A stretch of 64,000 bases of DNA, from positions 62,001 through 126,000 of the forward strand of contig CAJQUN010000925.1 of the NCBI GenBank assembly GCA_907163345.1, written 5' to 3'. Of this stretch, positions 33,547 to 43,434 are shown piece after piece (the stretch's first letter is position 1; each line of letters opens with the position of its first letter). Origin of the DNA: Haberlea rhodopensis (Eukaryota; Streptophyta; Magnoliopsida; Lamiales; Gesneriaceae). A model generated the notes under the pieces. The model was not told the DNA's origin and ran no database searches. It saw only the letters and a list, made by a program, of their open reading frames with translations. A program made the translations under genes and the position numbers.

Positions 33547-35975
33547 TGTGATGACCAGAGAATAGGGATGTTAATCCCGGAGTGTTAATAACCCCCTAAA
33601 GTTGTTTTACGTGGCGATTTGGAGTTTAATCGCGGTGTTGGGCCTTCTGGGCTCATTTATTTGGGTAGTTGGGATTGTTGGATCCCGAGGTTGAGATTGT
33701 ATTCTCATTACGGTGGAAAATCTAAGAGTTGGGTTTTTAGTGTGACTCGGAATCTCGGGTGCCTGGTGTGGGCACCGGTAGGGGGTTTTTGAGTTAGAGA
33801 GAGAATTTTTTAAAACAGATGATTTTTAATGAATCATGATGTATTTGTGGGGCTATTAGTATTTCGGGTATTTTATAAATACCAGTTGAACCCGAAATTT
33901 TAATTATTTGGAAGCTTTTTCAGCACCTCACCCGTCTCTCTCTCTTCCCTTTCCCGTCTGCTTCCCGATCCCCTTTGACCATCGCCGCTTCCAGGCGTGC
34001 GCCCGCCGCCGTCCGGCCGCCATCCGCCGCGTCCGACGTACCGTTGGCTTCGTCTCGTCCAGGCGCACCTTCCCATACCACCAATTCGAAGTTTCGTCGC
34101 GTTTTGGGGTCGGATTTTGTGGAAGACGCAGACGCCCAAAATTTAGGGTTCTTCGATTTTGAACATTTTCCTTCCGATTTTCGATTGGGTAACCTCCTTT
34201 ACCCCTTTTTCGTCATTATCGTGTATTTCCCTGCCATTTTTGTGTTCAATTTGTTCGAATTCTTGCTGTTGGCGTGAGTTGGTTCGAATTTATGCATTTT
34301 TCGTGGGTTAGGGTTCGAAAATTGGGGTTTTTGGCAAGGGGTGATGATTCTTGTTAGTAATCGATTAATTCATGTTTTAGATGATTTGTGGTGCTTAGTT
34401 TGGGTTCGATTTGTGTTGTGAAGGTTCGAAAATTTGTGGGGAGTTCTTGAGCAATTTTCGATAATGGTTAATTGTCGTGTGTTGACAATATTTTTGAGGG
34501 TTATGGGTGTGCTTGAGCATGGGTTGCATGTTCGTAAATAATTGTGAATTATTTATCGTGTTAGCACATCGTTCCTCGGAGCATGGAACTCGAGCAAGGT
34601 TTGGCTCGGACTTCGGAAATTTAAGGTACGTGTGACGTACGAGCATTACTATATAGTAGAGCATTTGTGAAATGCATAATGTATTTTGATTGCATTGAAT
34701 AATTGTGCATGAGGTTATATATATATGTGTTGAGAAGCTATGAGGGGACCCAATCTTGACATCGCCGCCACAAGCGTGCGTGATACTAGAGTAGTATAAC
34801 CTTACATGAGGTATGGGGTACTGGGTTTATATGACTATTGTAGGGCATTTGAGATGCCTGAGAATGATCGTGGAATCATGTATTCATTGTAAGACATGTG
34901 AGATGTCTAAGTGAAATGGAGAATTGGTAAAATAAATGCTAGGCATTTGAGCTATCTGTGATTGGTAGCAAAGTCGAAAAATCAGTATTAGATATCGAGA
35001 TATCTATATTTGTATGTATAATGAATTTGGAATCATTAATTATTGATACTTGAGAACCAGGCATGCTATGAGTTAAATCAATGTGTTGATTTACTGATTT
35101 TTGAGATTTGATGAGTTTGATGATTGTGAGAACAGGCACAGTACACGGAATCCCGGATGAGGACGTTGCCATCCAGGGAGTATCATTTAAAATTCATTAG
35201 TATTTACTTGTGTTGTAAATTATGAATTTCATTATTGTGATTATGAGATTTTGTGTATTGGTATGCTCACCCCGTTGGGGGCTGTCTCTGTTGGGGCAGG
35301 TGAACAGGTGCATCGATGGCTGTGGAGCTGAGCTCGAGCTGTTGATTGGATGTACTCACAGGATCGTGGTACCAGGGCTTGATGGAGCACGGTATCGTAT
35401 AGAGTACTTATATACACCCGAGGTTTATATACACATTTATGATGCTCGCATGTGAGCACGGATATTCTTGTATATGGGTTGTATATAAAGGCATGAGTCT
35501 TTCTCTCTTTCATTATATGTTGCATGCAATTAAGGGTAGAATTGCTAATGATATGAGAAGTGTATTATGTGGGTGTTGAAACCCACTTTTGTCGTCTTAT
35601 GTGTGGTGTCTTCCCTGGCTGGGAATTTACTTTGTGTTCTGTATTCTGTTGAGTATTGTGTATTCCCTGGCCGGGAATTATATTATGTGATGTGCTTTTG
35701 TCTTGGGATAGCTCAATTTATGGGGAGACTCTGCCCAAATTTTTATAAAAGTCCACAATGTAAAAAGTGGCAAAAAGGGGTGGTAATGGGCGAACTCGGT
35801 GAGTCTATATGTTGTTAGGATGATGATCTTATAACATTGAGTATTAAAGAAATTTTGTAGTTGCCATTCAATGGTAAAGTATCATTTGAGTTTCCCGATT
35901 GATTTTTATTGAAAGCATGTGCCACACATAGTGGTTAGTACACTAATCAAGGGTTAAGGGCTTGGGGTCCTTACA
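33547..35975 (+). repeat. G LTR3
   Basis: The LTR is 2429 bp. It resembles LTR2 in its first half and LTR1 in several sites of its last third, so it is mosaic. TATAAAT is at 33874-33880. It is followed by target duplication CTAGT (35976-35980). Confidence 0.9.
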
Positions 35976-35980
35976 CTAGT

Positions 35981-36118
35981 GGAGTTTGGTAATTATTTCC
36001 TAGTCCTCGTGGGATCGATAATCCGTACTTTTCATATCAATATACTAAAACTTGACACCATGCACTTGCGGTACACAATTGCTACACTGAAAAATACTGT
36101 TTAAAATAATAACGATCA
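35981..36118 (+). repeat. D 3' LTR, second part
   Basis: It resumes the D LTR after G. It matches the minus-strand end of the A LTR (ACTAAAACTTGACACC, GCACTTGCGGT) and ends AACGATCA, like the A end. Confidence 0.85.
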
Positions 36119-36321
36119 GCTTACAATAACCGATATGTACTCTTGTGACTTTTAGTACCGTATATTACACACAAATCGATGGTCAGACCGAAAGGGCAAC
36201 TCAGACCCTAGAGGATATGCTACACGTTTGAGCCCTAGACTTCAATACGAAATTGGAGCAAACTTTTTACCCTAAGCGAGTTAATTTCAACACTGACGGT
36301 CCTAACAGAATCAAAATAGCA
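36119..36321 (+). pseudogene. Element E: gypsy integrase remnant
   Basis: Frame 36157-36260 reads YYTQIDGQTERATQTLEDML, one stop, then ALDFNT. It matches the AYHPQTDGQTERTIQTLEDML region of the F and I integrases that holds the catalytic Glu. It is older and more diverged than the other copies. D sits to its left and J to its right, so it is the oldest layer seen here. The sequence from 36260 to 36321 is not recognisable. Confidence 0.75.
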
Positions 36322-36922
36322 TGTTAGGATCGAGGTAGTGTTTAGAAGGGGGGGGTTTAATAAACACTAGATTCAATTTAGATTTTTCTCGAGTTAACTG
36401 CAAACTGTTAAGTATTACAGTAGCTTCTCAATATAAGGCAAGTCAGCAGACACTGATTATAGTGCGGAAGACGTCAGCTGGACTTGTGAGGAATAAAAAC
36501 TGAGTAGTAAATAGGCAATAAACGAATGACACAAGTATTGTTTCTGGAAGTTCGAAGCACAACGCTTCTACGTCTCCCCTTCTTCCTTTACAGGAAGGAT
36601 TCACTAGAAGATTTGGTTTTCACTTTTACAGTATACAACCTTCTTAGGCACTCACACAACTTGGCCTAAACTCCTAGCAATCACAACTTCTTAATTTGAT
36701 TACAATAGTTTCTATGACACTCTTTACAAAATACACTTTTAGCTTTGAGTGTTCTTGAGCAGCAGGCTTCAGTTGGAATAATCTGTCACAGATTCAGTTG
36801 CACTGCTTGTCTGCTCTTTGCTGAACTTTTGGAATATCAGTAAGTTGATTTTCTTGTTTGTTTTGAGGTGTTTCTCTTTGTTGAAAATCGCTCAGCTAAC
36901 CTCTTCATTCTTTGCTTGGACG

Positions 36923-36930
36923 TATTTATA
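36923..36930 (-). promoter_or_regulatory. TATA box in the J LTR
   Basis: The minus strand reads TATAAATA, followed by a GC-richer stretch, about 675 bp from the LTR start and downstream of the minisatellite. It is a likely core promoter by position. The matching part of the other LTR is deleted. Confidence 0.6.
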
Positions 36931-37189
36931 GGTTTGGTTTTCCAACGGTAGCTTTTCTGTATTAGGAAGAGATTAGCTTTCCAAATTCATATTGTCTTCT
37001 TTCCTATTTTGTTAAGCAACGGCTCTTTAACTCTGACGGTAATGGTGGCGGAGATATAGCAGGGTGCGCCGCTCTGTTGTACCTTTGTCAGAGAATGTTG
37101 TACTTATTTTTGTCTCGTTGCTTAGTGCTCTTACTGGATGTTTAAACTTCTGCTGGTTTTCTTTGTTCAACTGGTCGTTCATCCTCTAG

Positions 37190-37520
37190 TAACCAGTAGA
37201 TGTCTTTGTTCAGTGTGAGACTATCCGGTTGATGGTTGTCCAGTAGATGTCCATCCAGTTTATGTTTATCCGGTTGATGTCTATCCAGTTGGTAGCCATC
37301 CAGTTGATGTCTGTCCGGTTGATGTCTATCCAGTTGGTAGCCATCCAGTTGATGTCTTGTCCGGTTGATGTCTATCCAGTTGGTAGCCATCCAGTTGATG
37401 TCTTGTCCGGTTGATGTCTTGTCCGGTTGGTAGTCATCAAGTTGATGTCTGTCACCCGGTCGGTCTTTATTACCCGGTAAGACTTCAACATCCGGTAGGT
37501 GTTCATCCAGTTGGTCTTAT
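37190..37520. repeat. 15-bp minisatellite in the J LTR
   Basis: Tandem units of the form (A/G)GTTG(A/G)TGTCTATCC run for about 300 bp with higher-order 45-bp periodicity. It lies upstream of the TATA box. Related CTGGTATGTAGAGTC phrases recur at 46660-46735 in the spacer after RNase H. The open frame through it (repeats of HQLDG and YQLDR) is a by-product of the 15-bp period. Confidence 0.85.
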
Positions 37521-37604
37521 CACCCGGTTGGTGTCTTCACCCGGTAGATGTCTTCATCCAGTAGGTGTTTGTAATCACCAAAACTTAGAAATCATTTCCC
37601 AACA

Positions 37605-38380
37605 ATTTCCCCCTTTTTGGTGATGACAAAACTAAGCAATAACGTTTTCATACTCGAATAATTTAAGTGGAGAATCCTGAAAAAAACTTGAAGACATACT
37701 GGAAAGGAAATTTTCATTTGTTATAAAGATAAGCAGATTACAAGTTGTAATCAAACTGGACAATTGAGAGATATTCATCTTCATTTAAGATGAATTCTTA
37801 TAACTGGATTAACCTAATACAAATCTATTTCTACAAAAATATAGCTGATACATGACAAATTTTAAACAAACAATGTAGACCGGAGAGGAAGAGCTTCGAT
37901 CCACCTTGTTTCAGAGAGGAAGAACTTCGATCGGGGAGAGTCAAATGTATATTCATCAGGCCTCCATGGTTTATGGATTCACCTATGAAATACTCTATCT
38001 CTGTTTTCCCCCTTTTTGTCATCAGCACCCAGATAACTCCTGATTGTAGTTCCTGACTGATGATGAGCATCAGAGCAGGATCCAAACGCTGAAGCTTAAC
38101 GGAGCTGGGTTAGATAAGTAATCAACCCATGAGGGGTTGATTTAGATAAGTAATAAACCCATGAAACTGAACAGTTGCGAAAAGGAAACCAAGGAATTTT
38201 CAAGGAATTGAAAATAATCATGATGAGTGAATGTGTGTTATAAAAACAAAAAAAAAGTCTCTATTTATAGAGGAATTTCATTAAGTGTGAACACAATAAT
38301 GATGTTACGATAAATACGGAAAAAGTCAACTGAAAACAGTAAATAGATAAGAGTAATTAATAAGGGATCAGAAAATGATA
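37605..38380 (-). other. J 3' untranslated region with polypurine tract
   Basis: The polypurine tract on the minus strand reads CCAAAAAGGGGGAAAT (37605-37620). A related CAAAAAGGGGGAAAA run lies at about 38004-38018. No gene is supported; the rest is leader-like AT-rich DNA. Confidence 0.7.
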
Positions 38381-40776
38381 CTATTTTCTCCCTAACCAAT
38401 GTCGGGAATAGTCGCGCTTTTCGGTAGACGGTTGGTACGGACTTCGAGATCTTTGCTGAGTAGATGGTCTGGACTGATGGGATGCCCCAGCTGTAGTGGA
38501 TGAACGATGTGCTGGACTCGGATCTCGCTGGGACTGAGGAGCAGGGCGGCTAGACTCAGGCAGTCTTCGAATAATTTGAGGGGCAGCAGGCAGGCTGTTG
38601 CATAAGTCTTGAATTTGGGAAGCAAATGCTGCCTGCATGGTTGCCCGTTGATCGGTCAAGACTTTCTTGGCATCTTCTATCTTATCTCCAAGAGCCAGTG
38701 AGGTGGCAGCCTGAAGTGATTCATTGTGTTGATTTATCTGAAGATGAGCCTGCCCTTTTCGAGAGAAGGAGTCTGCAAATGCATCCGCAACAAAAGTCTG
38801 AAGTCTGGTGACAGTAGATGTTAAGCTGTTTAAGTCCCGATATACATGCTGGAACTGAGTATCAGTATGCTGCTGATGGCTTCCAAGAATAAGAGTCGCA
38901 GTGCGCTCTTCCTGTTTAAGCTTGTTGACATCACTGGCTAGTGCAGAGATTGCATTGGAAAGATGTACTAGCTGTTCAGCAATGTCAGGTGGCCCTTCCA
39001 GAGGGATAGAAGTTTGGAAGTCGAAGAAATCCTCTGAAGGTTCTTGAGCCATTGACGGATCCACAGCAATTATTTGAGGGTCAGCAGTAGTAGCAAGAAC
39101 GCCGGGATTATCTTCAACAACTGCAGTAGATAGTAAAGCAGTGTCTTCAACAAGTGGTGCAGCTGTTGAGTCTCGAGCAGGAACATCCATATCAGCAGTG
39201 GCTTGGACAACTGCAGCGGCAGACGACTGTGTGTGATCATTAGAATGTGAGGACTCGCTGGGTTCATGGTTGCCAGAGGAGATGGTAACTTGATGAACCA
39301 CAGTCTGAATTACTGTGTCCATATTTTCGTGATCAACAACCATCGGTTGGGTCGGTTGATCATTGTTAGGGCTGGGAGCAGAGGAGACAAGTGGAGCAGT
39401 TGGAGAGGAGATTTCTTTAGTAGGAGAAGTTGCCTCCAAGGCAGTTGACGTTGTCTCCAGTCTAGTGGTAGTGGTCTCCAGATCAATCGAAGCTATCTCC
39501 ACATTAGTAGGAACAATCTCCAAATCAGCAGTGGCTATCTGTAAATCAGTCTGGTCGGGGCTTGCAACATTTACAGCAGTAGAGCATGAGTGAAGACCAG
39601 TTGATATGCGAAGATCATTTAGAAATGCTGAAGACGGGTTTCAACAAGGGCTTGAAGTTCGCCCACATAGTTCATCAGACGGAATATATCCCTCAGCTTC
39701 AGGCTCTTCTCAGGGTCCGAGATTTGAAGATAAGCCAAAATTTGGTTCTCATCTTCTCGTGCTTGATCCAGGATAGGAGTGAAATCATTAAATCGAATTT
39801 TCACTCGTGCCTTCACCCATCGGTCAAAAATGTCTAGCTGTGGCTGCAGCTTTGCTTCAACTGTATCCATGACCATTTGTATCTCGTAGGCAACAGGCGT
39901 GGACACTGGAGCCATAAGAGTTTTGCCTTTACCAGCGGTGGTGGTCTTTGGATGACAGTAAGGACACAAGGACTTGGGTGTCCTAAAACTGATAGAGCCG
40001 GGTGCTTGCTGAGAGCTCACCAGTGCAGAAGAATTGTCAGCGGGAGCCACTGAGGTAGCAAGTACCATGGCCAATGAAGCAGTTGGTTCCTCAGGTGGAG
40101 GATTTTCAGGGCTGGGTTCTCTACCAGGGATATCTTCTGTCGGACCTGTGGGGGAGATGGTATCAGAAGCAGCAATGACTTTCTGTCGGAGAGCAGGAGG
40201 AGCCCCTTTTCTGGTTCTGGGCTTCTTAGGAGGAGGAGGGGGAGGAGATGACTCAGCGGATTCCGATATGGTTTGTTCAAAATCACTAATAACCTGAGTC
40301 GATCGGCGCTTCGTCAACCCAACCTCTCTGCCACTTCGCTGTCTGTGTAGCTGAAGATACTTCGCAGTGATTAGTCTCCCTGGATGAAGTTTGGAGAGAG
40401 CCCCGGTCTTAATGTTTTTGCTGTCAAAAAGGCTGCTTAGTGGTAGGGCGAAACCTGATTGACCTTTTCCAGAACCAACTAGACCAATGAGAATTTGAAA
40501 TAGTACAACTGACCAGTTTATTTCCAAACCTTTGTATATGGCACTCATAACATCAAATTTTTCTGGGGTGATGATATCAAATGACCCGGCTTTACACAGT
40601 AGCCCCTTGGAAATGATATCCCCAGTTGTCGAAAATGACTCTTCATTAACACTTTCCTGAACGGAGGACGTTGAAGGCGATTTATAGAACGATGGAGCCT
40701 GGCTTAGGATCACTAAGAGACCGGAGGTATCCAGCTTGTGAAATAGTTCCTTTGTCTCTTTATCAGATGATGTGGA
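38381..40776 (-). pseudogene. J env-like (additional) ORF, main part
   Basis: Two long frames, 39619-40776 and 38381 to about 39618, join through a one-base shift near 39620. The upstream start lies beyond insertion H at 46256-46410. The N-terminal part (after H) has FDVMSAIYKGLEINWSVVLF, GLV and KGQSGFALPLSSLF, a domain I recall from env-like or unknown proteins of SIRE-type elements in Lamiales. The middle is Pro/Ser-rich with a basic patch PPPKKPRTRKG, nuclear-signal-like. The C-terminal part has heptad-like LETT repeats (IDLETTTTRLETTSTALEA), possible coiled coil, and a basic end. No clear signal peptide or membrane segment is visible, so a true envelope role is not shown. Confidence 0.65.
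40772..40776. other. Target-site duplication of H (GTGGA)
   Basis: GTGGA at 40772-40776 is repeated at 46256-46260. Skipping H and one copy restores the env-like reading frame. Confidence 0.95.
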
Positions 40777-42292
40777 TGATGTGACTAGAAATAGACACAT
40801 CTATTGCACTTAATTGTCTACGATTTGGTATATTTTGATGGATAAATTGATACATTTGCTACCTAATCGTATATTTGTGTAAATGTAGGGAAAGGTAAAG
40901 AAATCAAGCTAAAATGATGAAAGAAGCAATAAAGTTGAAGAAAAGAGAAAAAACCAGAATCCAAGACACATGTTGCTCCTTTCTCCTCAAATTTCTATTT
41001 GTTCGAGCCATGTTTTGGAAATGTGTTCCATAGAAAAGTTGTAGAACTTTGAGTTATCTTCGCGTGGACAGCTGATTCATCAAATTCGGAGTTTGGACGA
41101 GAACGTTACGGCCAAAATACGAAACTTGCCAGAAAAATCGATGACAGGCGTAATTACGCCATTATTAGGCGTAATTACGCCAACGCTACGGCATGTGTAG
41201 GCGTAGCTACGCCATTCTACGCGTATTTACGCCAGAAGACTTTTGGAAAGTGTAAAAACTTGATTTCTTTCCTTCCCACATGGATTCTAACCTACTCCAT
41301 CAGCCTCCCAATACATATATCCACGAAAATCAGACCTTTTAACCATCTAGATAGTTAGGGTAGAGTAGTTTAGGATAGTTTTATATTTTTTCTCTCAATT
41401 TTGTTGAAGAACGCTACGAAGATCGAAGCAAAGGCGGGATTGACACCTCGACGAGTGGAGATTGGATTAGTTTTCTTTCCCTTGTTTTTATTTATTGCTT
41501 TATCTTAGATTATGTCTAGCTAGTTTTAATTCTTGGTTGAGGAAGACAAATCCTTGGATTTATTTATCTTGGGGAGATTCTTACGCTTTAATTATCAATT
41601 TTATTGAGTATCAAGAGTTTTTCTGATTTTATTGATATGATTGTTGTGTTTGTTTATTGGATTGACAACCTAATAACTTGCATGAAATCTAACGCTAAAT
41701 TAGATATCAAATACGGAATCGTTTGATCCCTCTAATTTACGAAGCAACTAAGATTGATGAATTTCCGCTTGTGAGTTTGTTAAATTCTTAGGAAGAACAC
41801 TTGACTAGATTAAACATAGACGCTTGGATTATGTTGTTTAGCTTCATCGATCTCACTAGTTCATATTCTATCATCGATTTAAATCTTAATCGCTTGTATT
41901 TTGATTGATTGTTTGATAAGGGTTAAACTAGAACGCTTGGGCTACTTAACTACACGTAAGGTGAGATAGGACTTTGATTATTGGATTAAACGTCCAACGA
42001 TGAATATTCATATGAAAAATTGAGTCTTTTGTGAATCGATGAAATAGATGATAATTCCAAGGAAGAGTCGACCGATACCAAGAATCACTTTCATTACTTT
42101 AATCTTTAGTTTTAATTTTAATTAGTATAATTCATTCACAACCCCATCTTTTATTCTTTTGATTTTGATTTTCATTAACACAAAGATTCACACCTCCTCG
42201 TGGGATCGATCCCTACTCACGCTACTACATTATTGTTATCAATCTTGAGGATTGAGTGGGGTTAATTTGGGCGTACACGATAAGCGCTACCA
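40777..42292 (+). repeat. 5' LTR of H
   Basis: It starts TGATGTGACTAG and ends GATAAGCGCTACCA. It contains the CGCGTGGACAGCTGATTC block and the palindromes at 41147-41233. Confidence 0.95.
41147..41233. repeat. Palindrome cluster GGCGTA-N2-TACGCC in the H LTR
   Basis: GGCGTAATTACGCC occurs twice (41147-41160, 41168-41181) and GGCGTAGCTACGCC once (41200-41213), followed by a decayed copy. The centre changes from AT to GC yet stays palindromic. The copy in the 3' LTR is at 45110-45196, where one site has lost symmetry. Confidence 0.9.
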
Positions 42293-42297
42293 AATTT

Positions 42298-42315
42298 TGG
42301 CGCCGTTGCCGGGGA
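42298..42315 (+). other. Primer-binding site of H (tRNA-Asp)
   Basis: TGGCGCCGTTGCCGGGGA starts five bases after the LTR. A pyrimidine-rich tract (about 42346-42397) follows in the leader. Confidence 0.9.
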
Positions 42316-42446
42316 GGCGTTGTATATTTTTGTGTTAATATTTTCTGTTTTATTTATTTCTCTTTCTTTTTCTTTCTTTCTTTCCCCCCACCGCTACTCT
42401 TGTTTGTTAGTGCTTACAAGTTGATTTCTCAAAATCGGATCTTATC

Positions 42447-42833
42447 ATGGAGGACTATAGGCGACTAGACGAATTGGAGTATCTTGTGCACCAACTTGGC
42501 GTAGGGAGTGGACAAAGTGCATACAACTCAAGTTGGAGTGATCATCCCAATCTCAACTATGACAATCAATGGATGAGCCCACCTCCACCTTACATGCAGT
42601 CCTATCTACCGCCATACATACCACAATATTCGTCATGGCAGCAACAACCTCAATACCATACCCCTGGTGAGTCTTTAGAGAATCTTGTTTTAACACTTAT
42701 TGATAGTACTTTGCAATTTCAACAGGAATTCAGGGCTAGCACTCAGAATTTGGGTAACCAAATGGAGCAAATAATAAGATCAGCCGATCGGATAGCAGCA
42801 CAAAAAGGAGACCATGATTGCGTCATGGAGTGA
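42447..42833 (+). CDS. H gag-derived ORF, first frame (128 codons)
   Basis: The ATG at 42447 is the first after the leader. The product starts MEDYRRLDELEYLVHQL, then an Asn/Ser/Pro-rich part (YNSSWSDHPNLNYDNQWM, PPPPYMQSYLPPY) and a helical part (LENLVLTLIDSTLQFQQEF, NLGNQMEQIIRSADR). The pattern W-x-x-HPN followed by LE-L and Q-x-EQ resembles the C-terminal half of Athila gag from memory. No zinc knuckle is seen. It overlaps the next frame by 20 bp. With nearly identical LTRs this is likely the coding state in which H transposed. Function is unknown; packaging or gag interaction is possible. Confidence 0.55.
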   Translation: MEDYRRLDELEYLVHQLGVGSGQSAYNSSWSDHPNLNYDNQWMSPPPPYMQSYLPPYIPQYSSWQQQPQYHTPGESLENLVLTLIDSTLQFQQEFRASTQNLGNQMEQIIRSADRIAAQKGDHDCVME

Positions 42834-43434
42834 TGAAGAAGATGAGACTCTGGAGAAGGTGGTACTGATGCCACCCGAGCTAGAAGAGGAGATACATGTG
42901 CCAATAGAAGAAAAGGAGCTTGTATATCCTACAACTCCGCAAGGTAAGTTTCCAACTGAGAGCTATGTTGAATACTTAGATGAATCAAGTGATGTGGAAG
43001 AGGAGTCGGCGATAGAGTACTGTGTTGAAATGGATCCTTGGGACTATTTTTTCGAAGACAACACCTTGGACAGTGGTAAAGAGGTAGAAACTCCAGAAAC
43101 GATGGTACTGATGCCATCAATACTTGAAGAACAAATAGAGGTCGATGTGGATAACAAGGAATCTTACCAGAATGAGATTCCAAAAGGCGAGCATAAGGGA
43201 CGACAAGTTAAAGGATGCCATGAGGTAGATCTTGATCGACCTCAACTGACTTCTTTGGAGGAAGGCGACATAGTGAAAAGACAAAAACCCTCCAAGAGGT
43301 TCAAGGCAAATAGGCATCGTCTTAAGCGAGAAGGTTGGCGTCGGGCCACCGACATTAAACAGAGGCGCTGCTTGGGAGGCAACCCAAGGGGAGTTAGTTT
43401 CCTTTCTCCCTTTTATTTTTTATTGCTTTATTAG
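42814..43434 (+). CDS. H acidic ORF, second frame with basic integrase-like tail (206 codons)
   Basis: The ATG at 42814 overlaps the end of the first frame (ATGATTGCGTCATGGAGTGA), allowing reinitiation or a frameshift. The product is strongly acidic (SDEEDETLE, ESSDVEEESA) with an internal duplication (VVLMPPELEEEIHV and MVLMPSILEEQIEV, about 85 residues apart). It ends in a basic part, KRQKPSKRFKANRHRLKR, like the end of Athila/Tat integrases, then the conserved CLGGNP block. I infer a large deletion joined the gag side to the pol tail. No enzyme motif is seen, and the frame could be partly non-functional. Confidence 0.5.
   Translation: MIASWSDEEDETLEKVVLMPPELEEEIHVPIEEKELVYPTTPQGKFPTESYVEYLDESSDVEEESAIEYCVEMDPWDYFFEDNTLDSGKEVETPETMVLMPSILEEQIEVDVDNKESYQNEIPKGEHKGRQVKGCHEVDLDRPQLTSLEEGDIVKRQKPSKRFKANRHRLKREGWRRATDIKQRRCLGGNPRGVSFLSPFYFLLLY

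Larger units (their letters stand above)
20970..35975 (+). mobile_element. Composite G: tandem non-coding gypsy derivative, LTR-internal-LTR-internal-LTR
   Basis: Three LTRs (20970-23483, 26973-29402, 33547-35975) separate two internal regions. All start TGTGATGACCAGAG and end TCCTTACA. Both internal regions begin with an initiator tRNA-Met primer site, identical in 17 bases to that of B and I. No gag, RT or integrase is recognisable on either strand, so G is a large retrotransposon derivative that would need proteins from a relative. One target duplication flanks the whole unit, so the tandem arose by recombination at one locus or inserted as a unit. Confidence 0.9.
36322..37604 (-). repeat. 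3' LTR of J
   Basis: The 1283-bp LTR starts, on the minus strand, TGTTGGGAAATGATTTC and ends CTCGATCCTAACA. It contains a 15-bp minisatellite in its U3 (37190-37520) and a TATA box at 36923-36930. The first 330 bp on the plus strand match 61294-61627 with few differences. Confidence 0.9.

Noticed and set aside
37142..37390. 82-codon ORF with HQLDG/YQLDR pentapeptides
   Set aside because: It is a translation of the 15-bp minisatellite in the J LTR.
38381..39523. Host coiled-coil protein gene
   Set aside because: The frame is continuous with the env-like ORF of J through a one-base shift and lies between J RNase H and the J 3' LTR.
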